A stretch of DNA of 64,000 nucleotides from Burkholderia sp. HI2500 (GCF_002223055.1 NZ_NKFL01000004.1:62001-126000); one strand, 5' to 3'; shown: positions 39,269 through 48,673, numbered from the stretch's first letter. The notes: a model not told the origin generated them from the sequence alone. Translations and numbers: made by a program.

Positions 39269-39283
39269 ATCAAGTTTCATGAT
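39269..39283. promoter_or_regulatory. LysR-type binding site in the divergent gap
   Basis: ATCA-AGTTTCA-TGAT (39269-39283) fits the T-N11-A rule with 4-base perfect arms. It sits 25 bases upstream of the regulator's start codon and about 110 bases from idnO. Confidence 0.45.
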
Positions 39284-39394
39284 AACCGGATCAAAAAAGA
39301 CCATTGGCGCGGCGCCCGGCCGACAGCCGAAGATACCGTCAACGCGAGACCGGCCGCGATGGGCCGCCGGCTCGACTGGCACGAGGAGACACGC

Positions 39395-40168
39395 ATGACC
39401 CGAGCGCTTGAACGGTTCCGCCTCGACGGCCGCCGCGCACTGATTACCGGTTCCGGACGCGGAATCGGGCTGACGCTCGCCCGCGGGCTGGCCGAAGCGG
39501 GGGCGGCGATCGTCATCAACGATCGCAATGAGGAGAAGGCCGCAGCGCTCGTGCGGCATCTGCGCGAGGAAGGCTTCACGGCCGACTACGCGGTATTCGA
39601 CGTCGCCGAGCACGCGCAGGTGCGCGCGGCGATCGACGATTTCGAGGCGCGCGTCGGCGCGATCGACATCCTCGTGAACAACGCGGGCATCCAGCGCCGC
39701 GCACCGCTCGACGCGTTCGAACCCGACGACTGGCATGCGCTGATGCGCGTGAACCTCGACGGCGTGTTCAACGTCGCGCAGGCCGTCGCGCGGCACATGA
39801 TCGCGCGCGGCCGCGGCAAGATCATCAACATCTGCTCGGTGCAGAGCGAGCTCGCACGGCCGACGATCGCGCCGTACGCGGCGACCAAGGGCGCGGTGCG
39901 GATGCTGACGAAGGGGATGTGCGCCGACTGGGCGCGCCACGGCATCCAGGCGAACGGCCTCGCGCCCGGCTATTTCGAAACCGAACTCAACCGCGCGCTG
40001 GTCGACGACGCAGCGTTCTCGGACTGGCTGTGCAAGCGCACGCCGGCCGGCCGCTGGGGGCGCGTCGACGAGCTGTGCGGCGCGGCGATCTTCCTCGCGT
40101 CGGCCGCATCCGATTTCGTGAACGGCCAGACGCTGTTCGTCGACGGCGGCTTGACCAGCGCCGTCTGA
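39395..40168 (+). CDS. idnO: Gluconate 5-dehydrogenase (5-keto-D-gluconate reductase), SDR
   Basis: 257 residues from ATG at 39395, preceded by CGAGGAGACACGC. Reduces 5-ketogluconate to gluconate in L-idonate use. Very close to E. coli IdnO in recognisable stretches: ITGSGRGIGLTLARGLAE, NNAGIQRRAPLDAF, INICSVQSELARPTIAPYAA with catalytic Tyr and the following TKGAVRMLTKGMC, then WLCKRTPAGRWG. First gene of an operon with a transporter, a 2-hydroxyacid dehydrogenase and idnD. Confidence 0.95.
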   Translation: MTRALERFRLDGRRALITGSGRGIGLTLARGLAEAGAAIVINDRNEEKAAALVRHLREEGFTADYAVFDVAEHAQVRAAIDDFEARVGAIDILVNNAGIQRRAPLDAFEPDDWHALMRVNLDGVFNVAQAVARHMIARGRGKIINICSVQSELARPTIAPYAATKGAVRMLTKGMCADWARHGIQANGLAPGYFETELNRALVDDAAFSDWLCKRTPAGRWGRVDELCGAAIFLASAASDFVNGQTLFVDGGLTSAV

Positions 40169-40313
40169 GCGGCGGCGCGCCCGCGGCGTGCCGTTGCGCC
40201 GGCTGCGCCGGCATCCGAATTCCCAGAAGAGCCCGCCGCACGAGCGGGCCGATGTCCGGCCGCGCGATACGCGGCCGGGTTCCGGAACGGAAGGCAGGAG
40301 ACAGGAGACAACG

Positions 40314-41762
40314 ATGGATCGCATTTCCCCGCCGCCCGCGCGGCACGATGCAGGGTCCGCTGCGCCGGGCGAGACCGTCGAGCGCCGCGGCGTCGACACG
40401 AAGCAGCTCAACCGCGCGGCATGGACCTGCTCGCTCGGCAGCGCGCTCGAATACTACGATTTCGCGTTGTACACGCTCGCATCGGCCCTCGTGTTCGGGC
40501 CGCTGTTCTTCCCCGCGCAGACCGCCGAGATGCGGCTGATCGCGAGCTTCGGCACCTACTTCGTCGGCTTCGCGGTGCGCCCGCTCGGCGGCGTCGTGTT
40601 CGGTGTGCTCGGCGACCGGATCGGCCGCAAGTTCGTGCTGACCGCGACGGTGCTGCTGATGGGTGTCGCGAGCACGCTGATCGGCGTGCTGCCGACTTTC
40701 GCGACGGCCGGTTACTGGGCGCCCGCGCTGCTGATCCTGCTGCGCATCCTGCAGGGCCTCGGTGCGGGCGCGGAGCAGGCCGGCGCCGCGGTGCTGATGA
40801 CCGAGTATGCGCCGCCGGGCAAGCGCGGCTTCTATGCGTCGCTGCCGTTTCTCGGCATCCAGCTCGGCACGGTGCTGGCGGCGGCCGTCTATTTCCTGCT
40901 GCTCGCGAACCTCGACCGCGTGACCGACGGCTGGGGCTGGCGCGTGCCGTTCCTGTTCAGCGCGGTGATCGTCGCAGTCGGGATCTACATGCGTGTGCGG
41001 CTGCACGAGTCGCCGACCTTCGTGCGGCTCGAGAAGCGTGCGCAGGTCCTGGCGAATCCGCTGAAGAGCGCCGTGCAGCATTCGAAGCGCTCGCTGCTGA
41101 TCGGCATCGGCCTGCGGGTGGCCGAGAACGGCGGCTCGTCGATCTACCAGGCGCTCGCGGTCAGCTATCTCGCCGGCGTGATCGGGATGAAGGGGCCGAT
41201 CGGTGCGCTCGCGCTGGTGTGCGCGGCGACCGTCGGCGCATGCACGGTGCCGCTGGCCGGCTGGCTGAGCGACCGTTTCGGCCGCGTGCGCGTGTATCGC
41301 ACGTTCGCGTGGCTGCAGCTCGCGCTCGCATTCCCGGTGTGGTGGATCTTCAGCCACGGCAACGTGGTCGCGAGCGTGATCGCGATCTCGGTCGCGCAGG
41401 GCTTCGCGAACTGGGGGATGCTCGGCGCGCAGGCCGCGCTGCTGCCCGAACTGTTCGGCGCGCGCCATCGCTACATGGGCGTGTCGTTCTCGCGTGAAGT
41501 GTCGGCGGTGCTCGCGGGCGGGATCGCGCCGCTCGTCGGCGCGACGATCATCGCGACCGTGATCGCGCTGCACGGCGGCGACCATGCGGCCGGCGTGCGC
41601 GCGTGGGTGCCGATCGCCGCGTACCTGGCGCTGCTGACGCTGATCACGCTGTTCACGACGTCGCGGATGCCGGAAACCTTGAACCGCGATCTCGACGATC
41701 CGCTCGACGCGGCGCAGGCGGCGCCGGCACCGGACGCCGATCCGCTCGCGCGGCACGCATGA
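40314..41762 (+). CDS. MFS transporter, metabolite:H+ symporter type
   Basis: 482 residues, ATG at 40314 with a CAGGAGACAACG ribosome site. Twelve predicted membrane helices. The start LGSALEYYDFALYTLASALV and the loop GDRIGRKFVLT are the metabolite-proton-symporter group signatures. Between idnO and idnD, it most probably imports idonate or ketogluconate, replacing the GntP-type IdnT of E. coli. The substrate is inference from position. Confidence 0.9.
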   Translation: MDRISPPPARHDAGSAAPGETVERRGVDTKQLNRAAWTCSLGSALEYYDFALYTLASALVFGPLFFPAQTAEMRLIASFGTYFVGFAVRPLGGVVFGVLGDRIGRKFVLTATVLLMGVASTLIGVLPTFATAGYWAPALLILLRILQGLGAGAEQAGAAVLMTEYAPPGKRGFYASLPFLGIQLGTVLAAAVYFLLLANLDRVTDGWGWRVPFLFSAVIVAVGIYMRVRLHESPTFVRLEKRAQVLANPLKSAVQHSKRSLLIGIGLRVAENGGSSIYQALAVSYLAGVIGMKGPIGALALVCAATVGACTVPLAGWLSDRFGRVRVYRTFAWLQLALAFPVWWIFSHGNVVASVIAISVAQGFANWGMLGAQAALLPELFGARHRYMGVSFSREVSAVLAGGIAPLVGATIIATVIALHGGDHAAGVRAWVPIAAYLALLTLITLFTTSRMPETLNRDLDDPLDAAQAAPAPDADPLARHA

Positions 41763-41831
41763 ACGGGCCGGGCGGCTGACGCGGCCCGGCTCGCTTTCGC
41801 ATTCCACTTATCTCGACAGGAGCAAGCGCAG

Positions 41832-42788
41832 ATGGCGCACGAATCGACCCAGCGGCCCGCACTGCTGATGACGGGCCCTTACCAGCCGTGGGACGACGCA
41901 TGGCTGTCGGCAGGCTATGACGTCCACCGGCTGTGGGAGGCCGCCGATCGCACGGCGTTCCTCGCCGAACACGGCGCCGGCGTGCGCGCGATCGCGACGC
42001 GCGGCGATCTCGGTGCGAATGCCGCACTGATCGCCGCGTTGCCGAAGCTCGAGATCATCTCCTGCTACGGCGTCGGCACCGATGCGATCGATCTCGCCGC
42101 CGCGCGTGAGCGCGGCATTCGCGTGACCAACACGCCCGACGTGCTGACCGGCGACGTGGCCGATCTCGGCGTCGGGCTCGCGCTCGCGATGATGCGCCGC
42201 ATCGGCGCGGGCGACGCGTATGTGCGTTCCGGCGCGTGGCGCGACGGCGACATGCCGCTCGTCACGCGGCTGTATGGCAAGCGCGTCGGCGTGGTCGGCT
42301 TCGGCCGGATCGGCACGACGATTGCGCGCCGGCTGTCGGGCTTCGACGTCGAGCTCGGCTACTTCGACGTCGCGCCGCGCGCGGACAGTCCGCACCGCTT
42401 CTTCGGCGACCTCGCCGAGCTGGCCGGCTGGTGCGACCTGCTGATCGTCACGCTCGCGGGCGGACCGACGACGCGCCACCTCGTCGATGCGGCCGTGCTC
42501 GAAGCGCTCGGGCCGCACGGCTATCTGGTGAACGTGTCGCGCGGCACGACCGTCGACGAACCGGCGCTGCTCGACGCGCTCGAGCGCAACGCGATCGCCG
42601 GCGCGGCGCTCGACGTGTTCTGGAACGAGCCGCGCATCGACCCGCGTTTCCTCGCGTTGCCGAACGTGCTGCTGCAGCCGCACCATGCGAGCGGCACGAT
42701 CGAGACGCGCCAGGCGATGGGCTGGCTCGTGCGCGACAACCTTGCCGCGCACTTCGCCGGCGAGCCGCTGGTCACGCCGGTCGTCTGA
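41832..42788 (+). CDS. D-isomer 2-hydroxyacid dehydrogenase, probable 2-ketogluconate reductase
   Basis: 318 residues. The NAD-binding loop is VGVVGFGRIGTTIARRL; catalytic arginine in LVNVSRGTTVDE, glutamate in DVFWNEPRID and histidine in LLQPHHASGT. The YGVGTDAIDLAAARERGI stretch is typical of the GhrB/ketogluconate reductase group. With idnO and idnD in the same operon, a 2-ketogluconate or related keto-acid substrate is likely. Hydroxypyruvate or glyoxylate reduction is the alternative. Confidence 0.88.
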   Translation: MAHESTQRPALLMTGPYQPWDDAWLSAGYDVHRLWEAADRTAFLAEHGAGVRAIATRGDLGANAALIAALPKLEIISCYGVGTDAIDLAAARERGIRVTNTPDVLTGDVADLGVGLALAMMRRIGAGDAYVRSGAWRDGDMPLVTRLYGKRVGVVGFGRIGTTIARRLSGFDVELGYFDVAPRADSPHRFFGDLAELAGWCDLLIVTLAGGPTTRHLVDAAVLEALGPHGYLVNVSRGTTVDEPALLDALERNAIAGAALDVFWNEPRIDPRFLALPNVLLQPHHASGTIETRQAMGWLVRDNLAAHFAGEPLVTPVV

Positions 42789-42798
42789 GGAGGCTGTC

Positions 42799-43857
42799 AT
42801 GCGTATGCGTTGCATGTGTGTCGTGATCCACGGGCCGAACGACCTGCGGGTCGAAGAGCAGGACGCGGGCGAGATCGGCCCGGGCCAGGTGCGCGTCGAT
42901 GTCGCGATGGGCGGCATCTGCGGCTCCGATCTCCATTATTTCCGGCACGGCGGCTTCGGCGCGATTCGGCTGCAGCAGCCGATGGTGCTTGGCCACGAGG
43001 TGGCCGGCACGGTCGCGGAAGTCGCGCCGGACGTGACGTCGGTGAAGGTCGGCGATCGCGTCGCGGTCAATCCGAGCCGGCCGTGCGGCGCGTGCCGCTA
43101 TTGCCTCGAAGGGCTGCCGAACCAGTGTCTCGACATGCGCTTCTACGGCAGCGCGATGCGGATGCCGCACGTGCAGGGCGCGTTCCGCAATGCGCTCGTG
43201 TGCGACGCGGTGCAGTGCGTGAAGGTCGCCGATCACGTGCCGCTGTCGCTCGCGGCGCTCGCCGAACCGTTCGCGGTCGGGCTGCATGCGGTGTCGCGCG
43301 CGGGCCCGCTGATCGGCAAGCGCGTGCTGGTGTCGGGCTGCGGGCCGATCGGCGTGCTGGCGGTGGCGGCGGCGCGCGTGCACGGCGCGGCGGAGATCGT
43401 CGCGACCGACGTCGTCGAGGCGCCGCTGGCCGTGGCGAGCGCGCTCGGCGCCGACCGCACGATCAATGCGGTGGTCGATGCCGGCTGGGTCGAGCGCTAC
43501 GGCGCCGACAAGGGCACGTTCGACGTGATGATCGAGTGTTCGGGCAATGCACGCGCGCTGCGTGACGGGCTGGACGTGATGCGTCCACGTGGGGTCGTCG
43601 TGCAGCTCGGGCTCGGCGGCGATGTCAGCCTGCCGCAGAACGTCGTGGTCGCGAAGGAGCTGTCGATCTGCGGGTCGTTCCGTTTTCATGCGGAATTCGC
43701 GCTCGCGGTGCAGTTGATCAACGCGGGGCGCGTCGACCTGCGGCCGGCCGTCACGCGCGTGTTCCCGATGCGCGACGCGAACCTCGCGTTCGAACTGGCC
43801 GGCGACCGGCAGCGCGCGATGAAGGTGCTGATCGACTTCGCGGACGAGGCCGCGTGA
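42799..43857 (+). CDS. idnD: L-idonate 5-dehydrogenase, zinc-dependent
   Basis: 352 residues from ATG at 42799, 10 bases after the previous stop and behind GAGGAGGCTGTC. Zinc-alcohol-dehydrogenase family: catalytic zinc region GGICGSDLHYFRHGGFG and VLGHEVAG, structural zinc cysteines CGACRYCLEGLPNQC, NAD loop VSGCGPIGVLA. The NPSRPCG, DMRFYGSAM and CGSFRFHAEF stretches closely resemble E. coli IdnD. Oxidises L-idonate to 5-ketogluconate, which IdnO then reduces. Last gene of the operon. Confidence 0.94.
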   Translation: MRMRCMCVVIHGPNDLRVEEQDAGEIGPGQVRVDVAMGGICGSDLHYFRHGGFGAIRLQQPMVLGHEVAGTVAEVAPDVTSVKVGDRVAVNPSRPCGACRYCLEGLPNQCLDMRFYGSAMRMPHVQGAFRNALVCDAVQCVKVADHVPLSLAALAEPFAVGLHAVSRAGPLIGKRVLVSGCGPIGVLAVAAARVHGAAEIVATDVVEAPLAVASALGADRTINAVVDAGWVERYGADKGTFDVMIECSGNARALRDGLDVMRPRGVVVQLGLGGDVSLPQNVVVAKELSICGSFRFHAEFALAVQLINAGRVDLRPAVTRVFPMRDANLAFELAGDRQRAMKVLIDFADEAA

Positions 43858-43903
43858 CGATCACGCGCTAGTGCGCGACGGACGCTATCGACGTCGTCAA
43901 AAG

Positions 43904-43939
43904 AAGGCACGCCCGCGATTTGCGCGGCGTGCCTTTTTT
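43904..43939. terminator. Bidirectional terminator between idnD and the MFS exporter
   Basis: 10-bp stem AAGGCACGCC/GGCGTGCCTT (43904-43913, 43926-43935) with further GC pairing inside; six T on the plus side and an A-rich AAAAGAA before the stem that gives T on the minus side. Serves both converging genes. Confidence 0.88.
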
Positions 43940-43967
43940 CATCGTGCTGCGAAAACGCGCTACTGCA

Positions 43968-45167
43968 TTACTGCGTGACCTGCCGCACGCCGACGCGCTG
44001 CGATGCGAGCCACAGCGCGATCAGCACGCCGGCAAGCGCCGCGCCCGCGATGCACACGCCGCGCCAGCCGTCGATGCCGTACGCGACGCTCGCCGCGAAC
44101 GACCCGAATGCGCCGCCGATGAAGTAGCTCGTCAGGTAGATCGTCGTCACGCGGCTGCGCGCGTTGCCGGCCAGCGCATAGATCACGCTCTGGTTCGAGA
44201 TGTGCATGCCCTGCACGCCGACGTCGAGCAGCAGGATGCCCGCGATCAGCGCCGCGAGCGAGTGCGCGCCGGCGGCGATCAACGCGAACGACGCGAGCAC
44301 GGCCGCCGCGAACAGCCCCGTCGCCGCATTGCCGTGCCCGCGATCGACGAGCCGGCCGGCTGACGTCGCCGCGAGCGCGCCCACCGCGCCGACGATGCCG
44401 AACAGGCCGATCTGCCCTTCGGAATAGCTGTACGGCGGCTGGCTGAGCAGGAACGTGAGGCCTGTCCACAGCAGGCTGAAGCACGCGAACACGAGCGCGC
44501 CGTAGGTCGAGCGCAGCGCGATCAGCGGTTGTGCGCGCACGAGCGCGACGAGCGACTTCATCAGCGCCGCATAGTCGAGGCGCGCATTGCGGCGATCCTT
44601 CGGCAGCTTCACGGCGAGCACGACGGTCAGTGCCGCCACCATCACCGTCGCGATGCCGTACACCGCACGCCAGCCGAACCCGTCGGCGATCGCTCCGGCC
44701 GCGACGCGCGCGAGCAGGATGCCGAGCAGCAGCCCGCTCATCACGGTGCCGACCGCGCGGCCGCGCGAGCGCGCATCGGCAAGCGATGCGGCGAACGGCA
44801 CGAGCAGCTGCGTCGAACAGGTGACGAAGCCGACCGCGACGTTCGCGACGACGAACATCGTGAAGTTCGTGCTGAACGTGACCGCGACCAGCGCGACGAC
44901 GTTGAGCATCAGCAGCCGCACGATCAGCGTATGACGGTTGACTGCGTCGCCGAGCGGGACGATCAGCAGCAGGCTCGCCGCATAGCCGAGCTGGGTCAGC
45001 GTGACGAGATAGCCGAGCTCGGTCGGCGCGCGCCCGAAGCTGCGCGCGATCGCGGCGAGCAGCGGCTGCGCGTAATAGATGTTGCCGATGACGATGCCGC
45101 ACGCGCAGGCGAACAGCAGCGTCATGGCGCGGGTCAGGGGAGGATGGGTGTCGTGATGCGGTTCCAT
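43968..45167 (-). CDS. MFS transporter, likely an exporter
   Basis: 399 residues with about 12 membrane helices. The N-terminal FACACGIVIGNIYYAQPLLAA and VPLGDAVNRHTLIVR loop fit the sugar-efflux/drug-efflux type MFS. ATG at 45167 is taken; an ATG 14 codons later (MTLLFAC) at the first helix is a real alternative. It is divergent from a CynR-like regulator gene, which probably controls it. Substrate unknown. Confidence 0.87.
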   Translation of the reverse strand: MEPHHDTHPPLTRAMTLLFACACGIVIGNIYYAQPLLAAIARSFGRAPTELGYLVTLTQLGYAASLLLIVPLGDAVNRHTLIVRLLMLNVVALVAVTFSTNFTMFVVANVAVGFVTCSTQLLVPFAASLADARSRGRAVGTVMSGLLLGILLARVAAGAIADGFGWRAVYGIATVMVAALTVVLAVKLPKDRRNARLDYAALMKSLVALVRAQPLIALRSTYGALVFACFSLLWTGLTFLLSQPPYSYSEGQIGLFGIVGAVGALAATSAGRLVDRGHGNAATGLFAAAVLASFALIAAGAHSLAALIAGILLLDVGVQGMHISNQSVIYALAGNARSRVTTIYLTSYFIGGAFGSFAASVAYGIDGWRGVCIAGAALAGVLIALWLASQRVGVRQVTQ

Positions 45168-45479
45168 GGTCGCGAAAAACAGCGGCGCCGGCCGGCGGCA
45201 CGGAGCCGTCGGATGCGCGGGGTGACGGAAATCGGGGCCGGCGTCGACGGATCGGCGGTGAGCCGATGCGCGCCGGGCGGATCGCGGCCGGGCCCGGATC
45301 GGGCGGGCGGCGGTTCGTCGTGCGGCGGGCGGAGGCAGGGCGGGCCCGGGCGAGCCGTTCCGGTGCGCTGGCAGCGGTCATGCACGGGAACGGATGTGCG
45401 TATGATGCGGGAATCGAGCCATAGCGTCCAAGACTGGATCGTTATGCGCATCATTGGCAAAACCAATACCTCGGCCGCC
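45168..45479. other. Divergent control region between MFS exporter and CynR-like gene
   Basis: 312 bases. The half next to the exporter is unusually G-rich and featureless. The half next to the regulator carries TATGAT at 45401-45406 and the palindrome ATTGG-CAAAA-CCAAT at 45453-45467. No protein gene is credible here. Confidence 0.6.
45453..45467. promoter_or_regulatory. LysR-type operator upstream of the CynR-like gene
   Basis: ATTGG-CAAAA-CCAAT is a perfect 5-base-arm palindrome that satisfies T-N11-A. It lies 12 bases before the ATG at 45480. An earlier start at 45444 would put this site inside the gene, which argues for 45480. Confidence 0.55.
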
Positions 45480-46370
45480 ATGCTCCTCCGCCACATCCGC
45501 TATTTCCTGGCCGTCGCCGAGCAGCGCAGTTTCACGCGCGCGGCCGACGCGCTGCACGTGTCGCAGCCGACGCTGTCGCAGCAGGTGCGCCAGCTCGAGG
45601 ACACGCTCGGCGTGCCGTTGTTCGACCGCTCGGGCCGCACGGTGCAGCTCACCGAGTTCGGCGAAGTCTATGCGCGCCATGCGCGCGCCGCGCTGCACGA
45701 GCTCGATGCGGGTCAGCGCGCGCTGCACGACGTCGCCGATCTCGGCAGCGGGTCGCTGCGGCTCGCGATGATGCCGACCTTCGCGGCCTACCTGAGCGGC
45801 TCGCTGATCGACGCGTTCCATGCCGACTATCCGAACGTCGCGCTGACGATCGATGCGATGCCGCAGGCGCGCATCGAGGCGCTGCTCGCCGACGACCGGC
45901 TCGACGCGGGCTTCGCGTTCATGCCGCCGCGTGCGCCGGACATCGACGCGCTGCCGCTGTGGGACGAGCCGCTCGCGCTCGTGACGGGCCGCACGCATCG
46001 TCTTGCACGGCGCCGTCGCGCGCTGACGCCGGCCGAGCTCGGCGGCGAGCCACTGGTGCTGCTGAGCCGCGCGTTCGCGACGCGCGAGCGCATCGACCGG
46101 TATTTCATCGAACACGGCGCGCAGCCGAAGATCGCGATCGAGACGAATACGGTCAGCGCGGTGCTGGAGCTCGTGCGGTGCGGCCGGCTCGCGACGGTGC
46201 TGCCCGACGCGGTCGCGCGCGAGAGCGCCGACCTGTGCGCGCTGGAGATCGATCCGCCGCTGCCCGCGCGCACGGCCGCGCTGCTCACGCGCAAGGGCGC
46301 GTACCGCAGCGTTGCGGCGCGTGCGTTCATCGAGCGTGCGCTCGCGTATCGGGATCCGTCGGGAGGTTGA
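45480..46370 (+). CDS. CynR-like LysR-type regulator
   Basis: 296 residues from ATG at 45480 (MLLRHIRYFLAVAEQRSFTR). The N-terminal helix-turn-helix AADALHVSQPTLSQQVRQLE and LFDRSGRTVQLTEFGE are very close to E. coli CynR, and the overall length agrees. However, no cyanase (cynS) or carbonic anhydrase (cynT) gene is adjacent; only an MFS gene is divergent. So it is CynR-like by sequence, and the inducer is not known. Confidence 0.9.
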   Translation: MLLRHIRYFLAVAEQRSFTRAADALHVSQPTLSQQVRQLEDTLGVPLFDRSGRTVQLTEFGEVYARHARAALHELDAGQRALHDVADLGSGSLRLAMMPTFAAYLSGSLIDAFHADYPNVALTIDAMPQARIEALLADDRLDAGFAFMPPRAPDIDALPLWDEPLALVTGRTHRLARRRRALTPAELGGEPLVLLSRAFATRERIDRYFIEHGAQPKIAIETNTVSAVLELVRCGRLATVLPDAVARESADLCALEIDPPLPARTAALLTRKGAYRSVAARAFIERALAYRDPSGG

Positions 46371-46415
46371 CCGGCAAGACCGGGCGGCGCGCGCGACGGG
46401 CGGCCGCCCGGGCCG

Positions 46416-47108
46416 TCACGTGCGGGGTGTCGGGAAGAAGATGCCCGCGCGCTGCGCGGCGTTCGCGATGTGCGTTTCGATCGCAATGCCGGCGGTGCCC
46501 GCATCGCGCGCGATCAGCGCGTCGACGATCGCGCGGTGCTCCTGCCACGTCGACAGCAGCAGCTCGCGCCGGTAGAACGGCATGCGCTGGCTTTCCTTCA
46601 TGATGTCCGCGCTGCTGCGCAGCACCGATTCGATCGCCGCGTTGCCGGCGAGATGGATGATCCGCATGTGGAAATCGAAGTCGAGTTGCGACGCGTCGTC
46701 GAGCGCGTTTTCGGTGAGCGCGACGTGCAGGTCGGCGAGGTTGTCCTCGAACCACGCGATGTCGTCGTCACTGACGACGTGCGCGGCCATCCGCGCGGCG
46801 AACCCTTCGAGCGCATAGCGCATCTGGTACGTGTCGGGCGGCGACGACTGCTCGGCGAAGCGCCATGCATGCGCGGCCGTGGCCTGCGCGCTTTCGACGT
46901 ACACGCCCTTGCCGGCGCGAATGCGCAGCATCCCGAGCGCCTCGAGCGTCGACAGCGCCTCGCGCAGCGACGCGCGGCTGATCTCCAGCTCCTCGGAGAG
47001 CTGGCGCTGGGCCGGCAGCAGGCTGCCGACCGGATAAACGCCTGCCTCGATCCGGTCGCGGATCGTCGCGATGGCGGCGTCGGTCACGGTATGCGGAACG
47101 TTTTTCAT
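46416..47108 (-). CDS. GntR/FadR-family regulator of the ureide operon
   Basis: 230 residues from ATG at 47108 (MKNVPHTVTDAAIATIRDRI); a start at 47150 would read through its own operator. The winged helix is at residues 10-75 (GSLLPAQRQLSEELEISRAS and LREALSTLEALGMLRIRAGKG), followed by an FCD effector domain with the metal-ligand-type histidines in FDFHMRIIHLAGN and TWQEHRAIVDAL. Divergent from the symporter-allantoicase-ureidoglycolate lyase genes, with two matching palindromes between. Probably senses a ureide or small acid. Confidence 0.92.
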   Translation of the reverse strand: MKNVPHTVTDAAIATIRDRIEAGVYPVGSLLPAQRQLSEELEISRASLREALSTLEALGMLRIRAGKGVYVESAQATAAHAWRFAEQSSPPDTYQMRYALEGFAARMAAHVVSDDDIAWFEDNLADLHVALTENALDDASQLDFDFHMRIIHLAGNAAIESVLRSSADIMKESQRMPFYRRELLLSTWQEHRAIVDALIARDAGTAGIAIETHIANAAQRAGIFFPTPRT

Positions 47109-47121
47109 GATGTGAACTTGG

Positions 47122-47136
47122 GCCGGTCTGACCGGC
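47122..47136. promoter_or_regulatory. GntR-type operator, regulator-proximal copy
   Basis: GCCGGT-CTG-ACCGGC is a perfect palindrome with the FadR-subfamily core GGT-N3-ACC, 13 bases upstream of the regulator start, so binding would repress its own gene. Confidence 0.65.
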
Positions 47137-47294
47137 ATTGTAATCCGCACGCAGGCGGTGCATGGCCGGCCTACGGGAAAGCCACGATCCGCCCCTTACG
47201 GTGCATCGAAACCAGGGCAGGCAGGGGCGGGAAATCCCTATTTTGTCCGTCCTTGACGTGACTATATCGGCTTCCTACTATCCACCATAACATC

Positions 47295-47309
47295 ACTGGT
47301 CTTACCAGT
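47295..47309. promoter_or_regulatory. GntR-type operator, symporter-proximal copy
   Basis: ACTGGT-CTT-ACCAGT is a perfect palindrome sharing GGTCT-N-ACC with the site at 47122-47136. It lies 41 bases before the symporter start codon, where it would overlap or follow the promoter. Confidence 0.68.
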
Positions 47310-47350
47310 ATGAACAGACGAAACTGCAACCGTTGGATCGGGAGAGCGCC

Positions 47351-48673
47351 GTGTCGAAATTCCTCAATTCGCTGTTTGGCCGAGTAGTCGTCGCATTGAT
47401 TCTAGGGATCGCGCTCGGCGCGTTCTTCCCGCATTTCGCCGAGTCGCTGCGACCGCTCGGCGACGGCTTCCTGAAGCTCATCAAGATGGTGATCGGGCCG
47501 ATCGTGTTCTGCGTCGTGGTCAGCGGGATGGCCAATGCGGGCGACCTGAAGAAGGTCGGCCGGGTCGGCCTGAAGGCCGTCATCTACTTCGAGATCATGA
47601 CGACGCTCGCGCTCGGCATCGGCCTCGTGCTCGCGTGGCTCACGCGCCCGGGTGTCGGGATGAACATCGACCTGCGCTCGCTCGACGCGTCGTCGCTCGC
47701 GTCGTACGCGAAGAACGCCGAAAGCCTGAAGGACACGGCCGGCTACCTGATGAAGATCATCCCCGAGACCGCGATCGACGCGTTCGCGAAGGGCGACATC
47801 CTGCAGATTCTCGTGTTCGCGGTGCTGTTCGGCTCCGCGCTGTCGCTGCTCGGCGACAAGGCGCAGCGCGTCAACTCGCTGATCGAGGAACTGTCGCACG
47901 TGTTCTTCCGGATCATCGGCTTCATCATCAAGCTCGCGCCGCTCGGCGTGCTCGGCGCGATCGCGTTCACGACCGGCAAGTACGGCGTCGCGTCGCTCAA
48001 GCAGCTCGGCTACCTGGTCGCGGTGTTCTACCTGAGCTGCTTCGTGTTCGTCACGGTCGTGCTCGGCGCGGTGATGCGGCTCGCGGGCTTCTCGGTGTTC
48101 AAGCTGATCCGCTACCTGCGCGAGGAACTGTCGATCGTGCTCGGCACGGCGTCGTCGGACGCGGTGCTGCCGCAGGTGATGCGCAAGCTCGAATACATGG
48201 GCGTGAAGGATTCGACGGTCGGCCTCGTGATCCCGACCGGCTATTCGTTCAACCTCGACGGCTTCTCGATCTACCTGACGCTCGCGGTGCTGTTCATCGC
48301 GCAGGCCACCAACACGCCGCTGTCGACGCATGACCTGATCGTCGTGCTGCTCGTGTCGCTCGTCACGTCGAAGGGCGCGCACGGGATCCCGGGCTCGGCG
48401 ATCGTGATCCTCGCGGCGACGCTGTCGGCGATCCCGGCGATTCCGGTGCTCGGCCTCGTGCTGATCCTGCCGGTCGACTGGTTCGTCGGCATCGCCCGCG
48501 CGCTGACCAACCTGATCGGCAACTGCGTCGCGACGGTGGTCGTCGCGGTGTGGGAGAACGACATCGATCGTGCCCGCGCGACCCGCGTGCTGAATCGCGA
48601 GCTGCGCTACGTGCCGGCCGAAGAGGAAGGCCGCGCGGCGCCGGTCGCCGGCGACCAGGCTCACGCGCTCTGA
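47351..48673 (+). CDS. Dicarboxylate/amino acid:cation symporter (DctA-like)
   Basis: 440 residues from GTG at 47351, preceded by GGGAGAGC; a TTG at 47333 is the alternative. DAACS-family inner-membrane symporter: [19 protein letters not shown] at helix 2, the substrate loop [38 protein letters not shown], and the reentrant [16 protein letters not shown]. Close to DctA for succinate, fumarate and malate. Its place before allantoicase suggests uptake of a ureide or glyoxylate-related acid, which is inference. Confidence 0.9.
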   Translation: MSKFLNSLFGRVVVALILGIALGAFFPHFAESLRPLGDGFLKLIKMVIGPIVFCVVVSGMANAGDLKKVGRVGLKAVIYFEIMTTLALGIGLVLAWLTRPGVGMNIDLRSLDASSLASYAKNAESLKDTAGYLMKIIPETAIDAFAKGDILQILVFAVLFGSALSLLGDKAQRVNSLIEELSHVFFRIIGFIIKLAPLGVLGAIAFTTGKYGVASLKQLGYLVAVFYLSCFVFVTVVLGAVMRLAGFSVFKLIRYLREELSIVLGTASSDAVLPQVMRKLEYMGVKDSTVGLVIPTGYSFNLDGFSIYLTLAVLFIAQATNTPLSTHDLIVVLLVSLVTSKGAHGIPGSAIVILAATLSAIPAIPVLGLVLILPVDWFVGIARALTNLIGNCVATVVVAVWENDIDRARATRVLNRELRYVPAEEEGRAAPVAGDQAHAL

